Assembly: GCA_963771595.1 (NCBI GenBank)
Contig: CAVYUC010000007.1
Span: 186,001-250,000, forward strand
Origin: CAVYUC01 sp963771595
Lineage (GTDB): Bacteria; Bacteroidota; Bacteroidia; Bacteroidales; Prolixibacteraceae
DNA length: 64,000 nucleotides
Reading direction: 5' to 3'
The translations under genes were made by a program, and so were the position numbers. Shown here piece after piece: positions 34,881-42,640 of the stretch (position 1 is its first letter; every line of letters starts with the position of its first letter). Below the pieces are notes generated by a model. The model was not told the DNA's origin. It saw only the letters and a program-made list of their open reading frames with translations, and did not search any database.

Positions 34881-35261
34881 TTATTCCTGAACCCAGAGCT
34901 GTGCGGCAGCAATTTCGTTGTGTGTAAAATATTTAAGGTCTCCCGAAACAAACGGACTTGCCAGTTTTGACCACAGCTTGTGCCACTTTGTTTCGCCAAC
35001 CACTGCAATTTTTTCCATGTGGTTAAAATTCCGAAAATAGGTTTTCACATCTTCCACAAAAGCACCCGGTTCTATTCCTTCTATTTTGTCGATCTGAATA
35101 TAAAGTTTCACTTTACCAAAATCTTTTACTGCCTTATCAATGAGTGGAGTTACTTTATCATAATCTCCTTTGGTAATATGTCCATCCACTTTAACAGCAA
35201 TGAGATTTTCATACGTTAAATCCAATAATATAAACATGTCGGTTTTTTTTAATGATTTCAT
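34881..35261 (-). CDS. SpoIIAA-like / STAS-SEC14 protein
   Basis: A 126-residue protein of the SpoIIAA-like family (formerly DUF3478), with the fold of the STAS/SEC14 superfamily. MFILLDLTYENLIAVKVDGHITKGDYDKV, KVKLYIQIDKIEGIEPGAF and KIAVVGETKWHKLW are characteristic. The phosphorylatable serine of true anti-anti-sigma factors is not obvious. ATG codons at 35261 and 35237 are both possible. It lies 3 bp after htrA, so the two are cotranscribed. Probably cytosolic; function unknown. Confidence 0.8.
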   Translation of the reverse strand: MKSLKKTDMFILLDLTYENLIAVKVDGHITKGDYDKVTPLIDKAVKDFGKVKLYIQIDKIEGIEPGAFVEDVKTYFRNFNHMEKIAVVGETKWHKLWSKLASPFVSGDLKYFTHNEIAAAQLWVQE

Positions 35262-35264
35262 TTT

Positions 35265-36770
35265 TTACATACCAAATGCATAATAATGTTTGGTAGTATC
35301 ATTTTCATAAATTCCTTCAAGCATAACACCACCCGTTGTTTTCTGCAGAATATTTGAAACTTGTTCGACCGTGCTTACCGGTTTCGTGTTAATGCTTGTA
35401 ATTATGAATCCTTCCCGAACTTCGGTTGCGCTGCGTAATTTCCCCGGATACAACTTGGTTACCTTTACGCCGCCATCGATATTCAGTTTTTGAGCTTCGT
35501 CACGTTCAACTGCTTTTAGTTCGGCGCCAAGCACCGATTGTATTTCGCCTCTTTCTTTGGCAACCACCTTTGTTGTTCCTTCAATGGTTTGCAATGTTGC
35601 TGTGCGATCCATTCTTTTTCCGTCCCTGTCGATAACCATCGAAACTTCGTCACCCGGACGATGACGAGCCACCATTTCCTGCAATTCAGAGGACTGGGTG
35701 ATAGTCCTGCCATCGATTTGTGTTACAACATCACCAGCTTTAATTCCGGCTTTGTCGGCTGCACTTTGGGCAATTACACTGTCGATATAAACACCTTCGG
35801 TAACATCCAAACCTTCTTCTTTTGCAAAATCGCCTGTAATATTGCGGATGGTAACTCCCAGATATCCACGCTGAACGGTTCCATACTCAAGCAGGTCGCC
35901 TATCACTTTATTCACAATGTTCGACGGCACAGCAAAACCATATCCGGAATAAGAACCGGTTGGACTGGCAATTGCCGAATTAATTCCGACAAGGCCTCCC
36001 TGCATATTCACCAGGGCACCGCCACTGTTTCCGGGATTAATTGCCGCATCAGTTTGTATGAAAGATTCAATGGCATATTGTTCCTGCAAAATATTAATGT
36101 TTCTGGATTTGGCGCTAACAATACCCGCAGTAACTGTTGAATTCAGGTTGAACGGGTTTCCAACAGCCAGCACCCACTGCCCTACTTCAATTTCATCGGA
36201 ATCGACCAATGGAATTGTCGCCAGATTTTTTTCGTTGATCTTTATCAGGGCCAGATCAGTATTCGGATCAGTACCGACAACCTGGGCCATGTACGACCGG
36301 TTGTCATGTAAAGTAACTTCAATCTCATCAGCATCGGCTACCACATGGTTATTGGTAACAATGTAACCATCGGAATTAATAATTACACCCGAACCGGTTC
36401 CACGCCTTTGTCGTGGTGGCCCTTGTTGTTGCGGTGAATTCTGGTTTTGATCTTCAAACTGCCTGAAAAATTCTCTGAATGGATCGGGCAACTGATCATA
36501 ATTATTGTTTCCTCTCCGCATCTGCCTCACATCTTGAATAGAACTGATGTGCACAACAGCATCCATCACTTTTTTCGACACATCGGTGAAATCAAGGGGA
36601 ACTGCATTTCCTGATTGATCCATCGCATATAACGCGCCGGATGACGGGGTTTGCGTCAGATGATCTACTTTCACTGTTTTTGGCTGGTTTAAATTCAGGG
36701 CAACAAAAAACACAATGGTAATTGCACTCCCCAAAACCGCTGACAATACTGGTATTCTATAATTTTTCAT
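35265..36770 (-). CDS. htrA: Do/DegP-family periplasmic serine protease
   Basis: A 501-residue HtrA: N-terminal membrane/signal segment (about 5-27), trypsin-like protease domain (about 70-290) with His in VTNNHVV, Asp in NTDLALIKI and Ser in AAINPGNSGGALVN, then two PDZ domains (about 300-390 and 405-495; GYLGVTIRNI and GSVLGAELKAVERDE). It degrades or refolds misfolded envelope proteins. A Gln/Pro-rich insert (QNQNSPQQQGPPRQRRG, about 105-121) is the LA-loop region. First gene of an operon with the SpoIIAA-like gene. Confidence 0.96.
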   Translation of the reverse strand: MKNYRIPVLSAVLGSAITIVFFVALNLNQPKTVKVDHLTQTPSSGALYAMDQSGNAVPLDFTDVSKKVMDAVVHISSIQDVRQMRRGNNNYDQLPDPFREFFRQFEDQNQNSPQQQGPPRQRRGTGSGVIINSDGYIVTNNHVVADADEIEVTLHDNRSYMAQVVGTDPNTDLALIKINEKNLATIPLVDSDEIEVGQWVLAVGNPFNLNSTVTAGIVSAKSRNINILQEQYAIESFIQTDAAINPGNSGGALVNMQGGLVGINSAIASPTGSYSGYGFAVPSNIVNKVIGDLLEYGTVQRGYLGVTIRNITGDFAKEEGLDVTEGVYIDSVIAQSAADKAGIKAGDVVTQIDGRTITQSSELQEMVARHRPGDEVSMVIDRDGKRMDRTATLQTIEGTTKVVAKERGEIQSVLGAELKAVERDEAQKLNIDGGVKVTKLYPGKLRSATEVREGFIITSINTKPVSTVEQVSNILQKTTGGVMLEGIYENDTTKHYYAFGM

Positions 36771-37314
36771 GGTAATTAAAATTTTAATTTAAAGATTAAA
36801 CTGTACTTTCCATCTGACATTCTGCCGAACCGACAGAGAATATAAAATTTGCCTTTATACAGTAAAAAACTATGCCAATCTGTTTCAAAAATCACACAGT
36901 TACTTGCAGGTGCGTTCAAGCAAAGCAGTAGCTTCATCAACCGGATTTGGTTAATAATTAAAATGATGAATTTCACCTCACTTTTGGGGATTTATTCTTC
37001 ATAAAAAGAAGGATTAAAAGCAGGCGAAACTGAATTGGGAACGAAAAAGGAGCGAAAAATTAAACGCCGGTGTTTTTGAACTTTTGTATATTTTTTGTGC
37101 AAAACAGGTACAAAACATCACACGCCGGAAAAAGCAGAATTCAGCAAATAAAAATTGTTGCTGATCCAATCTCCCGCGAAATAAGAACTTCGAAACCTGC
37201 ATTATTCATAATTTTTGTTTGTTATGAATGAAAATGCAGGTTAAACCCGACTTAGTTTAACTTTTGAAAAAAGTTTTACTGACGGAGACAGGAATAATTC
37301 ATGAATTATTCGGG
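36771..37314. other. Intergenic region upstream of htrA
   Basis: A 544-bp gap with short frames of unlikely composition only. A perfect 18-bp palindrome AATAATTCATGAATTATT occupies 37293-37310, 4 bp after the DUF302 stop. Confidence 0.55.
37293..37310. repeat. Perfect 18-bp palindrome
   Basis: AATAATTC followed by ATGAATTATT; perfect dyad, A/T-rich. No T-run, so a protein-binding site is at least as likely as a terminator. Confidence 0.7.
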
Positions 37315-37701
37315 TTAAAGACTGTCAATTATTTTTTCCAGTTTCTTTTTAACCTGAACCGCCACCGGGCCAAGTTCGTCGTTTTCAACAGCCTGCATGG
37401 ATGCAATGGGATCTACTGCGGCTACTTCCGATTCATTCTCCGATAATTCGCGAACAATTACATTGCAGGGTAGCATTGTCCCGATTTTGTTTTCCTTTTT
37501 CAGGGCTTCGTAGGCCAGCGACGGGTTACATGCGCCTAAAATCCGGTAGCGCGGATAATCCACGTCCAGTTTTTCCTTCAACTTTTCATGAATGTTAATT
37601 TCCGACAACACACCAAATCCTTCTTTTGCAAGGGCTTCTTTAGTGCGGGTAACTGCTGACTCAAAGTCAGTCCTTAATGTTTTTTCGATGTAGTACTTCA
37701 T
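37315..37701 (-). CDS. DUF302 protein
   Basis: A 128-residue DUF302 protein (MKYYIEKTLRTDFESAVTRTKEALAKEGFGV, GACNPSLAYEAL, NKIGTMLPCNVIVREL). The family is widespread, cytosolic and functionally uncharacterised, and often lies near stress and sulfur-metabolism genes. Single gene, 94 bp downstream of the PfkB gene on the same strand. Confidence 0.9.
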   Translation of the reverse strand: MKYYIEKTLRTDFESAVTRTKEALAKEGFGVLSEINIHEKLKEKLDVDYPRYRILGACNPSLAYEALKKENKIGTMLPCNVIVRELSENESEVAAVDPIASMQAVENDELGPVAVQVKKKLEKIIDSL

Positions 37702-37795
37702 TTTACTCGTTTTTTGGTTTTTTTATGAATGATAATCAGCCTCCTGAATAATATCAGGCAAGCTTTATGTTCCAATTTATATACTTGTGTTATAA

Positions 37796-38737
37796 TCACT
37801 TTTCTCCGTTATTTGCGCAAAGCCAGTTATAAATTTTATCAGTATCTTCTTTTCTGCATAATTCAGAGCCCGGAGTCATAGCTGCGGCGGTTCCGGCGGC
37901 TACACCGTAACGCACGGCCTGTTCGGGCCAGTATCCTTTTGTACAACCGGTAATTATACCGGCCACCATTGAATCGCCGGCCCCCACTGCACTGATAACA
38001 GGCATTGCCGGCGGCACAACATATTCCACCACATTTTGCCGCGCCATCATGGCTCCTTTCGAACCTAACGATATAACAAGCACCGAACAATACTCTTTGT
38101 TCAAAAATTCTTTTGCTGCTTCTTCCAGTTCCATTCCGGTAACCACCTCTTTGTCCAGCATTCCGGCCATTTCACCCAAATTTGGTTTTACCATGTGAAC
38201 GCCCTCCTCGAGGGCCATTTGCAGCGCCGGACCGGAAGTATCCAGCACCAATCGAACATCGTTCTTTTTGGCAAATGAAGCAATTTTGGCATAAAAATCT
38301 TCGGGCACACCTGGCGGCAAACTACCGCTGGCTATCAGGTAATTCGGTTTTGGCGAAACATCTTCTATCGATTTCAGAATGCTTTTCCAGCATTTGGAAT
38401 CCACCTCCGGACCGGGCATAACAAAACGGTATTGGTTTCCAGTTTTGTTATCGAAAATCATCAGGTTTTCACGGGTATTATCTTCAATTTCAGTAGCCTG
38501 AAATTCCACTCCCTCGTCGCGCAAAAGCTGCTGAATTTTTCTCCCGTTATCGCCACCCGAAAGAAAGTAAGCAACCGATTCGCTTCCCAGCTTTTTCATT
38601 GCCCTTGAGACATTTATACCGCCTCCGCCCGGCTCATAAGTGGGTTGGGAACAGCGGGTTTTCTTTTCAGAAACAATGTAATCGGCGTTGGTTGATTTAT
38701 CCAGCACCGGATTCATTGTCAGCGTTATAACCGTCAT
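37796..38737 (-). CDS. PfkB-family 1-phosphofructokinase-like sugar kinase
   Basis: A 313-residue PfkB-type kinase of the FruK/LacC (hexose-phosphate) branch: MTVITLTMNPVLDKSTNADY, PGGGGINVSRAMKKLG near 37-52, and the C-terminal phosphate-binding block SAVGAGDSMVAGIITG with the catalytic Asp. I start it at the ATG at 38737, which follows the encapsulin stop codon after one base; earlier ATGs at 38752 and 38776 overlap the encapsulin gene. It is the last gene of the sodB operon. Substrate (fructose 1-phosphate, tagatose 6-phosphate or fructose 6-phosphate) cannot be told. Confidence 0.88.
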   Translation of the reverse strand: MTVITLTMNPVLDKSTNADYIVSEKKTRCSQPTYEPGGGGINVSRAMKKLGSESVAYFLSGGDNGRKIQQLLRDEGVEFQATEIEDNTRENLMIFDNKTGNQYRFVMPGPEVDSKCWKSILKSIEDVSPKPNYLIASGSLPPGVPEDFYAKIASFAKKNDVRLVLDTSGPALQMALEEGVHMVKPNLGEMAGMLDKEVVTGMELEEAAKEFLNKEYCSVLVISLGSKGAMMARQNVVEYVVPPAMPVISAVGAGDSMVAGIITGCTKGYWPEQAVRYGVAAGTAAAMTPGSELCRKEDTDKIYNWLCANNGEK

Positions 38738-38738
38738 T

Positions 38739-39554
38739 TTATTCCTGCTCATTTGTTTGTCTGTTAAAAACAACAACAGCTTCGGGGCTCAGTACCCGGA
38801 ATGTAAATGATGTAGTAAGATACAGTTTTACATTTTTGTTGTCGTGGCTGTCGTAACCCAATGTAGTGTCCTGGCCAAGAACCAGTTCGTAATCGCCACC
38901 ACGCTCCGATACCAAAAAGCTGTTTTTGTTGAAATGATTAATTATTACTTTTCCACCCAAAATTTCCTTTAGCTGCCGTTGCACCGGATAACCTTCCGAA
39001 AGTTTTACCAGTTCAAGCCACTCTTTCGCATTAATTACCAGCGTGTACGGACCTTCAACTGCCTGGCGCCCCAGCTGTACCACCTGATTTCCAATTTCTT
39101 TTAAAAAGGAGTTGGTATTTTGCGGAATTTGTACCATCCCGCTTTCGGCTGATTGTTCCAGCCCTTTAATTTTTGCTGGTTCAAATCCCTGATAAATTGC
39201 CTTTTCCTCGAAAAAAGCAATTTCTTTAACTGCATTTTCCAGCGGCGACAAATCCACATCTTTCGCTCCGCGGTCGATATTATCGAGTTCCCACAAATTG
39301 AGCTCAAAAGGTTTTCTGATTTCCACCAGCGGCAAATATTCACGAATACCATAATTAACACCTTCTTGAGATTGATTCTCAGGAGTTGTTAAGCGACCGG
39401 TTGAAACTCCCCCCATTTCCATTCCATTCGGACCGTCAATATCAACAAATTTCCGTGCGGTTAAATTTGTTCCAAGAATTTGTTTTGTTCGCAGGGTAAT
39501 TTCACCCCAGGCTTTTTCTGTAATTGGTGCAATTGATTTTTTAAGAATGTTCAT
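38739..39554 (-). CDS. Encapsulin shell protein (family 1)
   Basis: A 271-residue family 1 encapsulin (linocin M18/CFP29 group), the HK97-fold shell protein of a protein nanocompartment. Matches to Thermotoga encapsulin run the whole length: MNILKKSIAPITEKAWGEI, RKFVDIDGPNG, LWELDNIDRGAKDVDL, EGPYTLVINAKEW, VSERGGDYELVLGQD, FTFRVLSPEAVVVF. It is third in the operon sodB-EncFtn-encapsulin-PfkB, 23 bp after the ferritin gene. The ferritin is expected to be its cargo, but no canonical targeting peptide is visible (see findings). Confidence 0.95.
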   Translation of the reverse strand: MNILKKSIAPITEKAWGEITLRTKQILGTNLTARKFVDIDGPNGMEMGGVSTGRLTTPENQSQEGVNYGIREYLPLVEIRKPFELNLWELDNIDRGAKDVDLSPLENAVKEIAFFEEKAIYQGFEPAKIKGLEQSAESGMVQIPQNTNSFLKEIGNQVVQLGRQAVEGPYTLVINAKEWLELVKLSEGYPVQRQLKEILGGKVIINHFNKNSFLVSERGGDYELVLGQDTTLGYDSHDNKNVKLYLTTSFTFRVLSPEAVVVFNRQTNEQE

Positions 39555-39577
39555 TTTGTTTGTTTTTTTTTTGAATT

Positions 39578-39874
39578 TTAATCTTCGTCTTCTTCAATTT
39601 TAACAATATCTTTTTCGGTGAAAAGGTACTGCTTCATTTTTTCGTCCCAGCCGTCCATGTTTCTTCGCAGCCATTCAAGTGCCATGCAGGCATGTTCAAT
39701 TTCTTCGTTCAGGTTGTGTTTAAGAATTTTTTTAAGCTGTTTGTCGTTGGTGACTGTAAGACGTTGCTGGTACCAATCCACTGCTTCAATTTCTTCTTTT
39801 AATGAAACAAGAGCCCGGATATAGTCGCGTGTTTCGCCGGAAAGTTCTGATGGTGGTTCATGATAATTTTGCAT
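39578..39874 (-). CDS. Encapsulated ferritin (EncFtn), short form
   Basis: A 98-residue encapsulated ferritin. The start at 39874 (MQNYHEPPSELSGET) is chosen because longer frames overlap sodB. The family body is complete: EEIEAVDWYQQR, LKKILKHNLNEEIEHACMALEWLRR, QYLFTEKDI. Ferroxidase residues align as Glu28, Tyr35, Glu58 and His61 with R. rubrum Glu32, Tyr39, Glu62 and His65. It ends in VKIEEDED and has no C-terminal extension with a GSLK/R-type signal. EncFtn oxidises Fe(II) inside encapsulins, which store the iron. It lies 10 bp after sodB and 23 bp before the encapsulin gene. Confidence 0.92.
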   Translation of the reverse strand: MQNYHEPPSELSGETRDYIRALVSLKEEIEAVDWYQQRLTVTNDKQLKKILKHNLNEEIEHACMALEWLRRNMDGWDEKMKQYLFTEKDIVKIEEDED

Positions 39875-39884
39875 TTTTAGTTTT

Positions 39885-40499
39885 TTAAAAGTTAATATTA
39901 CTGTTGTATAAATCTGCAACCTGCTGCCAGTTGACGAGGTTCCAGAATGCTTTAATATATTCTGCACGTTTGTTTTCGTATTTCAGATAATAGGCATGTT
40001 CCCAAACATCAATACATAACAATGGTTTTCCGCGTATCGGAACAACATCCATTAAAGGATTATCCTGGTTTGTTGTGGAAAAAACCAGTAATTGTCCGTC
40101 TGATTTTTTGATAAGCCACGCCCAACCTGAGCCAAACTGTTTCATTGCTGCTTCGGTAAATTCTTCCTGCAGGTTTTCAAGTGTTCCAAAATATTTAACA
40201 ATTGCATCAGACAAGTGAATGTCGGTAATACTGTTTGAATTTGGCTGCAATATTTTCCAGAACAAGGCGTGATTAAAGAAACCGCCACCATTGTTTCGTA
40301 CTTTTTCAGAATGAATGGAAACTTCTGCGAAAATTTCGACAGGCGACATATTCTCCATGTCAGTATTTTCTATTGCTTCGTTAAATTTTTTCAAATAAGC
40401 AGCATGGTGTTTCGTATAATGAATCTCCATTGTTTTTGCATCGAAATAAGGCTCCAATGCATCGTATTCAAAACCTAATTTTGGTAGTAAAAAGGCCAT
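39885..40499 (-). CDS. sodB: Superoxide dismutase, Fe/Mn type
   Basis: A 204-residue Fe/Mn superoxide dismutase. Metal ligands: His in HYTKHHAAYL, His in GGGFFNHALFW, and Asp/His in PLLCIDVWEHAYYLKYENKR; QFGSGWAWLIK also matches. Family features such as GGGFFNH (rather than GGHxNH) are present. It has no signal peptide, so it is cytosolic, unlike the sodC lipoprotein. It is the first gene of an operon with EncFtn, encapsulin and a PfkB kinase. Encoding SOD with an iron-storage compartment fits protection against superoxide plus free iron. No encapsulin-targeting peptide is seen at its C-terminus (DLYNSNINF). Confidence 0.96.
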   Translation of the reverse strand: MAFLLPKLGFEYDALEPYFDAKTMEIHYTKHHAAYLKKFNEAIENTDMENMSPVEIFAEVSIHSEKVRNNGGGFFNHALFWKILQPNSNSITDIHLSDAIVKYFGTLENLQEEFTEAAMKQFGSGWAWLIKKSDGQLLVFSTTNQDNPLMDVVPIRGKPLLCIDVWEHAYYLKYENKRAEYIKAFWNLVNWQQVADLYNSNINF

Positions 40500-40618
40500 A
40501 AAATTTTAACACTTTGCGATTACATCTTTACTTTTAATATTTTTAAATGTCCCTGAATCAGCAAACAGAATCGTGTAATCATCTTTTCCATGCGATAAAC
40601 AGAAACAATTTTCTTCAA

Positions 40619-40816
40619 TTATTTAACTGCCATTGCATTCATTTCCTGCAGCAGCATGTCTTCAGACTTGCCGGTTTTCATCTCCAGGTTGTGAAGTAAT
40701 TCGGATTCATATCCTTCAATGTAATTTAAATCTCCTTCGTTTAACTGTGGATATTTGGCTTTCAGCTTCATTTCTATTTCAGCCCAGTTTTCTTTTAAAA
40801 AATTTTTCAATTCCAT
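40619..40816 (-). CDS. CsbD-like general stress protein
   Basis: A 65-residue CsbD-family protein: MELKNFLKENWAEIEMKLKAKY, then EGDLNYIEGYESELLHNL and KTGKSEDMLLQEMNAM. CsbD proteins are small stress-induced proteins of unknown function (sigma-B regulon in Bacillus). It lies between the terminator of the BON gene and the sodB operon on the same strand. Confidence 0.88.
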   Translation of the reverse strand: MELKNFLKENWAEIEMKLKAKYPQLNEGDLNYIEGYESELLHNLEMKTGKSEDMLLQEMNAMAVK

Positions 40817-40837
40817 ATTTTTAATTTTAAAATGAAC

Positions 40838-40868
40838 AAAAAGCCTGAAAAAAACATCAGGCCTTTTT
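40838..40868 (-). terminator. Intrinsic terminator after the BON gene
   Basis: Stem GCCTGA / TCAGGC with flanking A and T runs, on the reverse strand. Confidence 0.75.
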
Positions 40869-40885
40869 AAGTTTTACACTGTATA

Positions 40886-42388
40886 TCAAGGCGTATAATT
40901 AACTATAATATTATTTTTCACTTCTTTGGCGCCGCCTTCAATTGCGTTTATTTCAGCATAAAGTTTCTCTCTGTCGGTATCCACTGTTCCTTCGAGCGTA
41001 ACTACTCCTTTTGAGACAGAAACATCAATATCATCCTGATTTACGTAAGGAGACCACCACAACTGGCTTTCGATATTATCTTTAATTTCACTGTCGTTTT
41101 TATACGAATTGCTGACCTTTACATGATAAGGAGGATAGAAATTGTTCCATCCGTAATAATCAGAATACACCTTTTCGCTGTTACCGGTTACCTGAATGTT
41201 GTTGTTGATGTCAGTAACTCCTTTGATTTTTGAAACGATTTCTTCGGCCAGCGACTTTTGGAAACCTGAACCGACATCACCGCTCAAATAAACCAAACCA
41301 TGATCGGCTTTAACTTCCACTCCTTTGTTTTCCAGCGCCGGTTCCTTTTCTATTGCTGAAATAATTTTGGATTTCAGCTCATTATCCTGCGGAATGTACA
41401 TTGGCCGGACATCCAACTGATTTTTAACGCCAAAAACACCCACCACATTTTTTGCATCCTGCCCGGCGGCCCGTTTTGCCTTCAGATTATCAACTTCGCC
41501 ATTTAATGTTACAATACCTTCGTTTACAGACACATCGGGATTAAATGATTTTAAACGCGGATCGTATAAAAAAGCATCTTCAACAGCCTGTTTAAGATCT
41601 GCACTTGTTTTTGGCAGATATTTGTTTTCGCGCATATTTTTGTCCCGTGCCCATTTGTTAATTTCCAGCTCGCCACTTTCAACCAGATGAACACCAGCAA
41701 CATACGAATCAGCAACGGCAGTATATTGTTCATTTAAACTGCCCACCATTCCTGAAAGCTTTACAACTCCTTCAGCAACATTTACTTTAATCAGTGCATC
41801 ATCAATGCGAACATCATAATGAAGTACCTGTTCCACTTCCTTTTCAATTTCAATATCAGAACGTGTTGATTTTAAATTGATGTGAATATCGTTGTTCACC
41901 TTTTTTACACCCTCAACGCCCATTGCAACAAAACCCGAAAGCCTTTTTTCCTGCCACGAATCAACTGTTCCGTGCAAAGTGATAATACCGGATTCGGCGC
42001 TGACCGTCAGCTGGTATGAATCGGCTGCCGGATCATCAACGAGGGCGCGGATTACCTCCTGTTCAAGCAGCGAATCGGAAACAAAAGGCGCATCTACATC
42101 AATTTCGTTTATCACAGCACGCACACCTTTTACCGTTCCTGCAATTTTCAGGGCACGGTCTTTTGCAAGTAAATTATCCACTGTTCCCGAAAGTGTAACA
42201 ATTCCATCCTTTGTTTCAACATGAATTAAGTCGGAAGGAGTTGATGAATTAAGCATTAACTCATTTTCAACAGCAGTTTTCACCTGATTATCTGTCATTT
42301 GATTCTGCGCAAAAAGATTTTTAGCAGAACTTATAAGAATAAAAGCAACAACATAAAACAGGATATTATTTTTGTTCCCATTTATCAT
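40886..42388 (-). CDS. Six-BON-domain periplasmic protein
   Basis: A 500-residue exported protein (signal peptide about 1-27, ending LFA-Q) made of six BON repeats of about 70 residues, each with a G(I/V)(V/I)xLxGxV hairpin: GIVTLSGTVDN, GIITLHGTVDSW, GVVKLSGMVGS, GIVTLNGEVDN, GLVYLSGDVGS, GVVTLEGTVDT. BON domains occur in OsmY, where they help cells survive osmotic stress. Six repeats is longer than OsmY (two). A -24/-12-like box lies 38 bp upstream of the start, and an NtrC-type activator is the next gene upstream. Confidence 0.93.
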   Translation of the reverse strand: MINGNKNNILFYVVAFILISSAKNLFAQNQMTDNQVKTAVENELMLNSSTPSDLIHVETKDGIVTLSGTVDNLLAKDRALKIAGTVKGVRAVINEIDVDAPFVSDSLLEQEVIRALVDDPAADSYQLTVSAESGIITLHGTVDSWQEKRLSGFVAMGVEGVKKVNNDIHINLKSTRSDIEIEKEVEQVLHYDVRIDDALIKVNVAEGVVKLSGMVGSLNEQYTAVADSYVAGVHLVESGELEINKWARDKNMRENKYLPKTSADLKQAVEDAFLYDPRLKSFNPDVSVNEGIVTLNGEVDNLKAKRAAGQDAKNVVGVFGVKNQLDVRPMYIPQDNELKSKIISAIEKEPALENKGVEVKADHGLVYLSGDVGSGFQKSLAEEIVSKIKGVTDINNNIQVTGNSEKVYSDYYGWNNFYPPYHVKVSNSYKNDSEIKDNIESQLWWSPYVNQDDIDVSVSKGVVTLEGTVDTDREKLYAEINAIEGGAKEVKNNIIVNYTP

Positions 42389-42426
42389 ATCATCTTTCGG
42401 ATTATTACGGTTCTGTTACCACATAA

Positions 42427-42442
42427 TGAAAATGTTATGCCG
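42427..42442 (-). promoter_or_regulatory. Sigma-54-like box upstream of BON gene
   Basis: Reverse strand CGGCATAACATTTTCA; 38 bp before the BON start codon. Compare TGGCATAGTATTTTCA at 25859. Confidence 0.45.
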
Positions 42443-42640
42443 CTTTTAAACACCTGATGCAAGTTGCCCGTAACAAGCAACTTGAGCGGATGTGCATAAT
42501 GAATTCAGAATTTGTGTTGTTGAGGAAATTCCACAACCGGGGTTAAAATCCCCAAAATATTTTATGGATGAAAATGAAATTTACAGCCGTTTTAGTAAAA
42601 CCTGCTGAAGATTAAAAAAATAATATTACGAACAAATGTT

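Noticed and set aside
36776..36976. Short reverse ORF upstream of htrA
   Set aside because: It lies in the likely promoter of htrA; no homology or motif.
37014..37202. Short reverse ORF
   Set aside because: Phe/Arg-rich composition and no motif; probably noncoding.
39875..39967. Longer start for EncFtn
   Set aside because: It lies inside the end of sodB; the family begins at MQNYHEPPSE.
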